Under the pieces are notes generated by a model. It saw only the letters and a list, made by a program, of their open reading frames with translations, was not told the origin of the DNA and ran no database searches. From Prevotella sp. UBA6447 (GTDB taxonomy: Bacteria; Bacteroidota; Bacteroidia; Bacteroidales; Bacteroidaceae): a stretch of 64,000 bases of DNA. This document shows, in pieces, positions 57,338-64,000 of this stretch (position 1 is the first letter of the stretch; every line of letters begins with the position of its first letter). Location: NCBI GenBank assembly GCA_002437115.1, contig DJOD01000039.1:6013-70012 (forward strand), written 5' to 3'. The position numbers and the translations under genes were made by a program.

Positions 57338-57619
57338 GATGGAAGAGGCATAGGATACCCCCCCGAAAATGACAGGAAACAATAATTGTCTAAATTTATT
57401 TCCTATATATTTCTTTTTCTTTCCTCGTTCTACCGCCTCGGTTGTTTTGTACGCAAATAAGCCACTTAGAAACATAAAGAGAGGCATATGAAAAGAATAT
57501 ATTACGTCATGCCACACTGAAAACTGAGGAAGGAACCTTGAGATCAAGACATGTCCAATCACCACCAAAATAATGGCAAAAGCCTTCAGCTCACCTATCC
57601 AAACAATTCTTTGTCTCAT
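57338..57619 (-). pseudogene. Truncated acyltransferase-3 (OafA-like) fragment, in frame with the DGQHR gene
   Basis: About 88 residues of a family 3 acyltransferase: WIGELKAFAIILVVIGHVLI, then YSFHMPLFMFLSGLFAY and FRQLLFPVIFGG, the first two membrane segments with the family's catalytic-region His. A complete protein has about 330-380 residues and ten helices; the rest is missing. The frame continues into the DGQHR gene at a run of seven G (57358-57364, C7 on the plus strand). The gene probably modified the polysaccharide and was cut by an insertion or deletion. Confidence 0.8.
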
Positions 57620-57625
57620 AATTTA

Positions 57626-58594
57626 TTAATATGGGTATTTGTAATATTTCACTCCCGAGCCATGAAGATACTCGGCTTTGATTTTTTTCCACAAGATTTT
57701 TATGTAGAGATGGCGTTTAAAGCTCTTTGGATCATATTTTTTGATGTCCTCTGCATTCAATTTATTCTTATAAGCTCTAAAACTATCTCCCCAAACCATA
57801 AATCTGTCAAAGCAAGACTTTTCTATATCCATTTGCATGGAACGCTTCTGAAAGTGAGCATACAAAATTTCTTTTTGGTGTATCTCACTTGTGCCACGCT
57901 TTACCCACAACAAGAACAACTTACCATTCTGGTATGCAAAAACATTATGGGCATCATACTCGAATTGCTCTTTTTCGTAGAGAGGAATTCGATAGTCATC
58001 ATGCCGATAGTCTATGTCAAAAAAGGTAAAGTTGTCACAAGTTTCTATACCATTCTCATGACAATACCTACCGAACGCTTTCTGCTCATCAAAGCAATAA
58101 GCAAAGTCAGAAGAAAAAGCATCACGATATGTAACAATGTTGGAACTTTCATATCTATATGCCTTTCGCATTCTTTCATCATTACGCATCAAGCAACAGT
58201 GACCTCTGTCACCTATTTTATCGTAATTATTCAACATTTCATCGGTAATGAATTTTCTAATATCCCCCCAAACGAGATCGGTATCACAATATCCCCAAAA
58301 GTCATAATCCTTGATATATTGGTAGAACAGGTCTCCGTAAGCAGGTCTATACTCACAAAGTTTATAAGGCTTTTTTAGAGAAATTTTGAAGTCAAAATGA
58401 GATTGAAAACTATCTCTGAGTTCCTCGAAAGTAGTTCTTACAACCTTTACATTAGAAGGATATGGATGTTCATCCATACAATCCGTAAATATTATCCAGT
58501 TAATTGTAGGATTATTCTTACAACTATTCAGCCAAATATCAAAATAGTTGCTAAAATGGCCGAAATAAGGAATAATAAAAACTATTGTCTTCAT
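57626..58594 (-). CDS. DUF6625-family putative glycosyltransferase
   Basis: 322 residues. The N-terminus KTIVFIIPYFGHFSNYFDIWL and the acidic motif DFWGYCDTDLVWGDIRKF (DTD as the DXD-like metal site, about 100) fit the DUF6625 family of polysaccharide loci with a GT-A fold. A lysine-rich tail ends KYYKYPY. The donor and acceptor are unknown. It starts 2 bases after the end of the FrhB-like gene and lies 6 bases ahead of the acyltransferase fragment. Confidence 0.78.
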   Translation of the reverse strand: MKTIVFIIPYFGHFSNYFDIWLNSCKNNPTINWIIFTDCMDEHPYPSNVKVVRTTFEELRDSFQSHFDFKISLKKPYKLCEYRPAYGDLFYQYIKDYDFWGYCDTDLVWGDIRKFITDEMLNNYDKIGDRGHCCLMRNDERMRKAYRYESSNIVTYRDAFSSDFAYCFDEQKAFGRYCHENGIETCDNFTFFDIDYRHDDYRIPLYEKEQFEYDAHNVFAYQNGKLFLLWVKRGTSEIHQKEILYAHFQKRSMQMDIEKSCFDRFMVWGDSFRAYKNKLNAEDIKKYDPKSFKRHLYIKILWKKIKAEYLHGSGVKYYKYPY

Positions 58595-58596
58595 AT

Positions 58597-59724
58597 TTAT
58601 CTTCCAATACTATTTTTCACTAAGAATTTCAAATATTTAGCAGGAAGGACTCTAAACAAAGCATATTCCAACGAATGATTATCTAATAAAGAATAGAAGT
58701 AATCCTGCTTGGGATGCATTTTGCTTGGATTCTTCAGATTATGGTTTAAGCGTATCGCTTCTGCCATCGTATGCTCTTCTGTTACGATTTCATCAACTGT
58801 ACCTATGAAATCCATCCCTTTAAAAGTATTGACCAATATCAGGGAAATGCCATTTTCTGGCTTCATATTAGATTCCGTATACTCAATACCCCAAAAATCT
58901 CCAAGGCTTAAATCGGCTATACGTTTTTCTTGTGCAAAAGGGCAGTCATAACAACTCTTACGATAATACAAGCCTCGGAAGAAACCAAAATAAAAAGCAT
59001 CGTTAGAAGCAATTCTTGAATATTTCTTTCCGTTGTCAAAAGATATTGTCATTCGCATTTTAACCCAACCAAGACTTTTATCTCGGAATAAGATTTCTGT
59101 CACCTTTGCTCCATATCGCTTTTCTTTGTCGGATATATAACGAGCCACGATTTTCTTGGAAGGCACGCCATGACATATTAAGTCACAGGTGATGAGGTTA
59201 TCATAAGTCTTAACTAAGAATGCCATTAAGCCTGCTACCTGACAAGGCGTACCACAAAATAAGACCTTTGTTCCTTCACGAAGATATGTCTTTATTTCGC
59301 TATAAATACGCCCAACATTACTTTGATAATATTTAGATTTTAAGCACAACTCCAACTCATGTTCATTTTTTACTATCACATGATGTAAATCACAATCATC
59401 AAATTGTCTAGCAGCACAAACTATTCCACCTTCCCGCAGGATTTTTCTCGCCAACGCCTGGAACATTCCTCCAGACGTACTCTTCATGGCGAGTTCTTTG
59501 TTACGAATTTGCCCTGCCAACACCTTGACTGGGGTCTTCAATTGCGGTAATTCGTTAGCAGGGCAAACCTTTACGCATTTATTGCAACCAACACAAACAG
59601 AATCATCGACTAGTGGTTGAATAAATCTGGTTTTATCTTCACTTACTGTAATACATTGTTTAGGGCAAGCATTGACACAAGCCAAACACCCCATGCATTT
59701 CTCTTTTTTACATATTTCTTTCAT
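58597..59724 (-). CDS. F420H2 dehydrogenase beta-subunit-like Fe-S protein of polysaccharide loci
   Basis: 375 residues. Two [4Fe-4S] clusters are predicted: CMGCLACVNACP and CVGCNKCVKVCP in the first 60 residues. The FrhB-like C-terminal domains follow, with FCGTPCQVAGLMAFL, a redox-protein hallmark. In polysaccharide loci this family sits next to pyruvyltransferases and is thought to serve in redox modification, but no reaction is established here. Its ATG overlaps the pyruvyltransferase stop (ATGA). Confidence 0.85.
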   Translation of the reverse strand: MKEICKKEKCMGCLACVNACPKQCITVSEDKTRFIQPLVDDSVCVGCNKCVKVCPANELPQLKTPVKVLAGQIRNKELAMKSTSGGMFQALARKILREGGIVCAARQFDDCDLHHVIVKNEHELELCLKSKYYQSNVGRIYSEIKTYLREGTKVLFCGTPCQVAGLMAFLVKTYDNLITCDLICHGVPSKKIVARYISDKEKRYGAKVTEILFRDKSLGWVKMRMTISFDNGKKYSRIASNDAFYFGFFRGLYYRKSCYDCPFAQEKRIADLSLGDFWGIEYTESNMKPENGISLILVNTFKGMDFIGTVDEIVTEEHTMAEAIRLNHNLKNPSKMHPKQDYFYSLLDNHSLEYALFRVLPAKYLKFLVKNSIGR

Positions 59725-60818
59725 GATAAAGCTTTTTTCAAATATTCTATTGAAGCTCTTTTAGCTTCTCCAATGCGCTGTTTCGCAAGGGCATAATCAG
59801 TGCCCTTTAAACGTTCATATCTTTCTTTCAGCGTATTTATATCCAAGACATCAAAGTACATGTCATTGAGTTGAGTTATCTGAAACAGATTCTGGCGTCT
59901 AAAATCAGGTTTATTTTTATCCAATATAACAGAAAACAATGGAGTTTCTTCAATAATAGAGAAAACGGTTCCATGAAAAGAATTTGTTATAACCAAATCT
60001 GCATTTTTGATGTAAGATACAAACTCCTTGGGACCAACATCATATTTTTGCTTAAAAGCAGAAATTGAAGCATACTTAGCTCTTGGAGATAAATTGATTA
60101 CATCTAGATGAAATAATTTTGCAGCCTCCAAAGCTAATTTAACTAAGTCATCAGAATAAATCAATGAATAAAAACAAATGTATCCCTTTTCTTTTACCGG
60201 AACAAGCTGTTCATCCCATAATTTCTCATCTACCAACAAAGTTGGGTCTAACACTGTGTCTATCTTTTTATCCATCAATTTCCCCAAACAGTCTGCAAGT
60301 TTGATTTCTCGTGCAGAAAGAGCAGAATATTCCTCCATATAGTTCAACAAGTTATTCTTGATGAAATTCTCATCTATATCAGAACCCATACTAGGGGCAT
60401 AAGCAATCTTCTTTCCCTTAAAAGAAAAAGGAAGAAGATAGATCATGTCTGCATCATAAGTGTTAGCAGATTGATTCCAAATCTGATCGCTACCTGTCAC
60501 AATAGCCCAGTCATCTTTCACGAAGTTTGCTACTTCATTCATGGAAGTCATACAAGGTAAATCGGTAAGAGTATTGTACAAGAAATTTTCGAAAGTCTTG
60601 TATCTCTTGATATACTTCTGTAAATGCAAGAGATGAAAAACTTGCGTCTTTATTCCAACGGAAAAAACACTATATAATTTCTGCTGCCGTTGATTACGAT
60701 AATTGATGATATTACTATCAAAGCCCAAAGATTTTATGATATGCTTTAAAGCATAAGCTTGCAACATCGAGCCATAATTATGGGCTGCATGAAATGTTAG
60801 TATTCCGACTTTATCCAT
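59721..60818 (-). CDS. Polysaccharide pyruvyltransferase family protein
   Basis: 365 residues. VGILTFHAAHNYGSMLQAYAL (N-terminal), WAIVTGSDQIWNQ and LVITNSFHGTVFSIIE are the family motifs. It transfers pyruvate from PEP to a sugar to form a ketal in family members such as CsaB and WcaK. It overlaps the GT4 gene by 8 bases (ATGGATAA) and the FrhB-like gene by 4 bases, so the three are one translational unit. Confidence 0.9.
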   Translation of the reverse strand: MDKVGILTFHAAHNYGSMLQAYALKHIIKSLGFDSNIINYRNQRQQKLYSVFSVGIKTQVFHLLHLQKYIKRYKTFENFLYNTLTDLPCMTSMNEVANFVKDDWAIVTGSDQIWNQSANTYDADMIYLLPFSFKGKKIAYAPSMGSDIDENFIKNNLLNYMEEYSALSAREIKLADCLGKLMDKKIDTVLDPTLLVDEKLWDEQLVPVKEKGYICFYSLIYSDDLVKLALEAAKLFHLDVINLSPRAKYASISAFKQKYDVGPKEFVSYIKNADLVITNSFHGTVFSIIEETPLFSVILDKNKPDFRRQNLFQITQLNDMYFDVLDINTLKERYERLKGTDYALAKQRIGEAKRASIEYLKKALS

Positions 60819-61893
60819 TTGTATAAATTTTATAGTACTTTGAAGAGCATTCTTCCATAGAGAACTTCTTCATAAACTCCTTAAACAATATTTTTTTTTC
60901 TATTTTACCTCGCTCAGAGACAGCCATTTTCACAACTTCTTCAAAAGATTCCTCTTCACAATCTTTTGACAGATAGCCAGTAATTCCATCCTTAATCACA
61001 TTAGGAATTCCTCCCACAGGTGTACATATTGGCACAACGCCACAGGCTATCGCCTCTAATAGAGAGATAGGAAGACCTTCCCACAAAGAGGTCAAGCAAA
61101 AGAAATCACTGCATAGCAAGTAATCCACAACGTTTGTTTTCGCTCCCAAGAAATGAATGTGATCTTTTGCCTTGTCGCGCAAATATTGACCAACCGTATC
61201 AAATTTTTCACCAAGCACCAACAAGATAACATGTTTATCATACAACCGATTAAAGACATTGATAAGTACATCTTGATGTTTCTGAGGACAAAATCTTGCC
61301 ACATGAATAAAAACTATATCATCAAGATGCTTCTTATAAGCCTCAACTTCATGCCTAACATGATCATATTGCTCAGTCTTGACAGGAAATGTTCGTCCAT
61401 TATCAACCTTATAAGCATTGTCTAAGCCATACAATTTCACATACGAATCGTAACAAATATCAGAGATTGTTACAGGAATGATTCTATGGTGTCTAAAGAG
61501 TGCCTTATTTATAAACTTCTCAAATGGAAAAGAAAGACATTTGTCTGCTACATTATGAAGAGTCGCAACAAATTTTATTTTGCGAAAAAGCAAAGATGGC
61601 AATACCAACAATGGACTAACTTGATGGCCATGAACAACATCTGGACTTTCATGTTTGATAACATTGATGACGCCAATGAAAGATTTCCAACACAACCCCT
61701 TTCTACAACCTAGGTTGATATATTTTACCTTCGGAGAAAGAAACTGTTTATGAAATGTATTTTTAGGATTAGAATCATCAAGGATGGTACATACAACAAC
61801 TTCGTTCTGTTCACAAAGACTGTTACACAAGTCTACAACAAATCGCTCAGCCCCTCCAGCTCCTAAATTATAATCTATTTGTAAAATCTTCAT
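60811..61893 (-). CDS. Family 4 glycosyltransferase (GT-B)
   Basis: 360 residues. MKILQIDYNLGAGGAERFVVDL gives the N-terminal nucleotide loop and FFCLTSLWEGLPISLLEAIACG the donor site with the EX7E-like motif. VFIHVARFCPQKHQDVL starts the C-terminal domain. It acts on the growing repeat unit; the sugar is unknown. It is AT-rich and has low-complexity Lys/Asn codons unlike the backbone, which suggests transfer. Confidence 0.9.
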   Translation of the reverse strand: MKILQIDYNLGAGGAERFVVDLCNSLCEQNEVVVCTILDDSNPKNTFHKQFLSPKVKYINLGCRKGLCWKSFIGVINVIKHESPDVVHGHQVSPLLVLPSLLFRKIKFVATLHNVADKCLSFPFEKFINKALFRHHRIIPVTISDICYDSYVKLYGLDNAYKVDNGRTFPVKTEQYDHVRHEVEAYKKHLDDIVFIHVARFCPQKHQDVLINVFNRLYDKHVILLVLGEKFDTVGQYLRDKAKDHIHFLGAKTNVVDYLLCSDFFCLTSLWEGLPISLLEAIACGVVPICTPVGGIPNVIKDGITGYLSKDCEEESFEEVVKMAVSERGKIEKKILFKEFMKKFSMEECSSKYYKIYTNG

Positions 61894-61896
61894 ACA

Positions 61897-61928
61897 TTTT
61901 TGTAGTTAATGATTTTTGTAGTTAATGA
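61897..61928. repeat. 16-base tandem duplication at the acetyltransferase 3' end
   Basis: Two exact copies of TTTTTGTAGTTAATGA (61897-61912 and 61913-61928) are followed by a partial third start TTTTTG. The duplication lies at the stop codon of the damaged acetyltransferase and changes its last residues. Confidence 0.85.
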
Positions 61929-62325
61929 TTTTTGCAGGAACTCCAGCTACTATTGCATTCTTTGGCACATCATGAGTAACCACCGAACCAGCTCCTATCG
62001 TCGAATTATCTCCTATTTTTACATCTTCCACTATACAGCAATGAGGTGCAATATAAACGTTGTCACCTATCGTAGCAGCATGTCCCTTATTACTACCAAT
62101 TGTACAAAATTGAGAAATAGTGAAATTTACGCTAGCGAGCCTCCACCAAAACGTAAACCGGAATCCACGTTCAAATAACAATATCTTCAAAAAAGACTTA
62201 ACTTTTCCTGCCCCCCCGATTCGCACAATGACGAATATCTGCGATAATCTGCCTTGATCAACCTCATTGCGCGTGCGTAGCCCATATTTTTCATGACAAT
62301 TACCTATTAGTGTTTTTCTTGACAA
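61906..62325 (-). pseudogene. Serine acetyltransferase-like hexapeptide protein with an internal deletion
   Basis: 139 residues. The N-terminal part (KSFLKILLFERGFRFTFW, then RLAS) and the C-terminal left-handed beta-helix (TIGDNVYIAPHCCIVEDVKI, then GAGSVVTHDVPKNAIVAGVP) belong to one family, but the middle, which in relatives holds about 55 residues with a GH-containing active-site turn, is missing between RLASVN and FTISQFCTIGS. The first 40 residues read in frame but look unlike the family. A G7 run (62211-62217, C7 on plus) lies in that junk-like stretch. Function is probably lost. Confidence 0.7.
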
Positions 62326-62342
62326 AATTGTTTAGAAGCGTT

Positions 62343-63620
62343 TCACGCCCTCTTTGACTCGCGGCGAAATGCCCACTGGTACTCAGACCTGCGGCATATA
62401 GCCTTCATTTCTTCACGATACCACTCGCCATCGGAGGAGACGAAGTAGATGTCATCACAGAAGTCGCGCCAACACTTATCGATGTTGGTATAGAAGGACG
62501 ACAGCTCTGGGTGGGAAAAGGAAGGGACATAGTCGTCCACGCTGATTCCCATACCATTCAGCTTCTTCGTGATGCTCTCCACCGTCTCGCCTGCGTTACG
62601 AGAGACATTCAGCTCCATGGCCCTACGTGAGACAACGCGACGCTCAAACCTATCCCTAAACCTGTCGTTCCAGGCATGTTGCAACAGGTCTTCGCTAAAA
62701 TAGTCTTTTCCCTCATTACACCTCCTGAAGATATCCCTTTCCACGGCATCGTCATGCTTGAAATACACGGCATTCACTTCAGGCAAGGTCTTGAAGTCCA
62801 TGCCCTTTTCCATCTCGAGCAGGAAGCCCCGTTGTGCCCCGCTCCGGAGAAACAGCTGCTTGCCTATGTTTTTCAAGGCATAGCCGCGATGCTGCTGAAA
62901 GGCCCATGGAAACACCAAATTGTAATAATAGATCACGCCCGTTTTCTCACAATTACCTAAAGGATGGTACGATTCTTCCTTATAGGACGAGGAGGCGAAG
63001 AATGCCGCCACATTTAAATCGGATGTCAAGTCGAGGAAATGCGACTTGTTGCAATAATGCTGAGCAAGACCCGGATAATGCATCCTTATCTTGAACGTGT
63101 CGTGCAACAGCTCTATGCCATTCTCCAGCAGTTGAACCAGAGGCAACGACCGAATCAGCAGCTCTATCTCTTGCGAGAAGATCAGGAAGTCAAGGTAGTA
63201 TTCTTTTTTGTTATGTTCCGCATCTCGAAACATATTTGGCACACAAGGTTTCCCCTCATAGTAATCACTCTGTCCACGATAAAGAAACTTGTGCCCATAC
63301 AGGTTCGGCTTCAATGCGAAGAAAGGCTTATATGGGCCGATAGGCGCCATTTGAGAGGCCACAAAGGCCTGTTCTGGAAGTCCATTGTTTCTATGCGCGA
63401 CGTAAGATGCCGCCCAGTCAACACGAAAGTAACCTCGTTCCAAATCATAGAAATACTGCTCGTTCGCGATGTCCTGCATCAGTCCGTCATTTGCATAAGC
63501 CTCCGCTTCCGCCTCACGCAGCCATTCCATCGCCTGGTTGATATTGTCGAATGGATTTTCTTTGCTACCCTTCTCGCCGGGCTTTATGGTTCGCGGACGG
63601 CCTTGGTCGTTACGCAACAT
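62343..63620 (-). CDS. FRG-domain protein, main part of a frameshifted gene
   Basis: 425 residues from the ATG at 63620. The FRG motifs are KFLYRGQSDYYEGKP (about 110), then MHYPGLAQHYCNKSHFLDLTS (about 185-205) and NVAAFFASSS. FRG domains are found in putative ADP-ribosylating or anti-phage proteins; no biochemical role is proven here. The reading frame continues upstream in a convincing way (LDKETGNLLFAKYMLRNDQ spans the ATG), so this ATG is not the natural start. The true gene begins beyond the window and has a one-base shift in an A6 run (63678-63683). Confidence 0.8.
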   Translation of the reverse strand: MLRNDQGRPRTIKPGEKGSKENPFDNINQAMEWLREAEAEAYANDGLMQDIANEQYFYDLERGYFRVDWAASYVAHRNNGLPEQAFVASQMAPIGPYKPFFALKPNLYGHKFLYRGQSDYYEGKPCVPNMFRDAEHNKKEYYLDFLIFSQEIELLIRSLPLVQLLENGIELLHDTFKIRMHYPGLAQHYCNKSHFLDLTSDLNVAAFFASSSYKEESYHPLGNCEKTGVIYYYNLVFPWAFQQHRGYALKNIGKQLFLRSGAQRGFLLEMEKGMDFKTLPEVNAVYFKHDDAVERDIFRRCNEGKDYFSEDLLQHAWNDRFRDRFERRVVSRRAMELNVSRNAGETVESITKKLNGMGISVDDYVPSFSHPELSSFYTNIDKCWRDFCDDIYFVSSDGEWYREEMKAICRRSEYQWAFRRESKRA

Positions 63621-64000
63621 GTACTTGGCAAACAGGAGATTTCCAGTCTCTTTGTCCAGATGGATTTGGTAAGCATCTTTTTTGCATTTCGAACACGCTG
63701 CCCCTCAGCCCGAACTCATCTCTCAGAATTGCCAACGACCGTGCAAAGTAAGATTCAGAAGAAAAGATTGGCGGGCACGGACACTGAATGCCCTTCATGA
63801 ACATCATGGCATTGGCAAACCCCATGGCATCATCCATTGCCTGTTCTGACTGCAACGAATAAGCCACTCCATGCAATCGACGTTGCTGGATCAATCGGGC
63901 CGCGAAATACGTTCTCTCCCTTAGTTTTGTGAACGCATTATGCAAAGCGCAAAACTCAAGGAACCCCACCTCCACTGTAATCTCATCATCAGCCCCCCAG
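63610..64000 (-). pseudogene. N-terminal part of the same FRG gene in another frame, cut by the window edge
   Basis: The frame from 63975 down to about 63684 encodes EVGFLEFCALHNAFTKLRER, FKGIQCPCP-like text and ILRDEFGLRGSVFEMQ, then diverges into an out-of-frame end. If the A6 run had five A, the reading would continue QKDAYQIHLDKETG into the FRG frame. Upstream of the apparent GTG start the frame stays open to base 64000 (…DDEITVEV), so the start is outside the window. A sequencing or assembly error in the A run is the alternative to a real mutation. Confidence 0.75.

Overview
The window looks like chromosomal DNA of a Bacteroidota bacterium, most likely Prevotella or a close relative (Prevotellaceae). 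The support comes from promoters of the Bacteroidota type (TTTG or TTG, a 19-20 base spacer, then TAnnTTTG) in front of many genes, Bacteroidota-restricted families (DUF4468, DUF4295, Porin_10, DUF5686-like, NTP_transf_5, clostripain-like lipoproteins), ATGA or TGATG gene overlaps and few Shine-Dalgarno sites. No rRNA, CRISPR array or complete transposase gene is seen. The only tRNA is tRNA-Lys(TTT).

Layout. 1-10 kb: lepA with a Crp/Fnr regulator, a three-gene aminoethylphosphonate operon (phosphonopyruvate decarboxylase, transaminase, nucleotidyltransferase), yebC and pheT. 10-22 kb: mtaB, a family 2 glycosyltransferase, then a long minus-strand set with a TlpA-like thioredoxin, an HD hydrolase, menA, a Porin_10 protein, DUF4468, ribonuclease Z, a lipoprotein and mazG. 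22-31 kb: valS, a small family of secreted paralogues with a gene fragment, tRNA-Lys, a C11 peptidase lipoprotein, a CDF metal transporter and a Skp/OmpH-like protein. 30-39 kb: pepD, a BamA/TamA-like outer-membrane protein, engB, an ABC-F protein and a DUF5686-like protein. 39-46 kb: a MITE-like element touching the end of carB, then carB, carA and a PurF-like amidotransferase. 46-51 kb: a Wza-type lipoprotein, a gene-poor stretch, uxaC, an L-asparaginase, and rpmB-rpmG-DUF4295.

51-62 kb is a surface polysaccharide locus, all on the minus strand. It holds three family 4 glycosyltransferases, a DUF6625 putative transferase, a pyruvyltransferase with its FrhB-like Fe-S partner, an NTP_transf_5 protein and a damaged hexapeptide acetyltransferase. 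From about 55 kb upward it is visibly richer in A+T than the backbone, which suggests horizontal acquisition.

The most interesting part is 54.9-57.6 kb inside that locus. An acyltransferase gene stops after about 88 codons and runs, at a G7 tract, straight into a DGQHR-domain gene that is itself apparently split by a frameshift. Next comes a two-gene unit with its own promoter and terminator: a Panacea (DUF4065) antitoxin-like protein overlapping an unassigned 151-residue partner by 8 bases, a likely toxin-antitoxin pair. At the far end (62.3-64 kb) lies an FRG-domain gene broken by a one-base shift in an A6 run and cut off by the window edge. The polysaccharide locus therefore appears to be a landing site for defence or conflict genes, with several recipient genes damaged.
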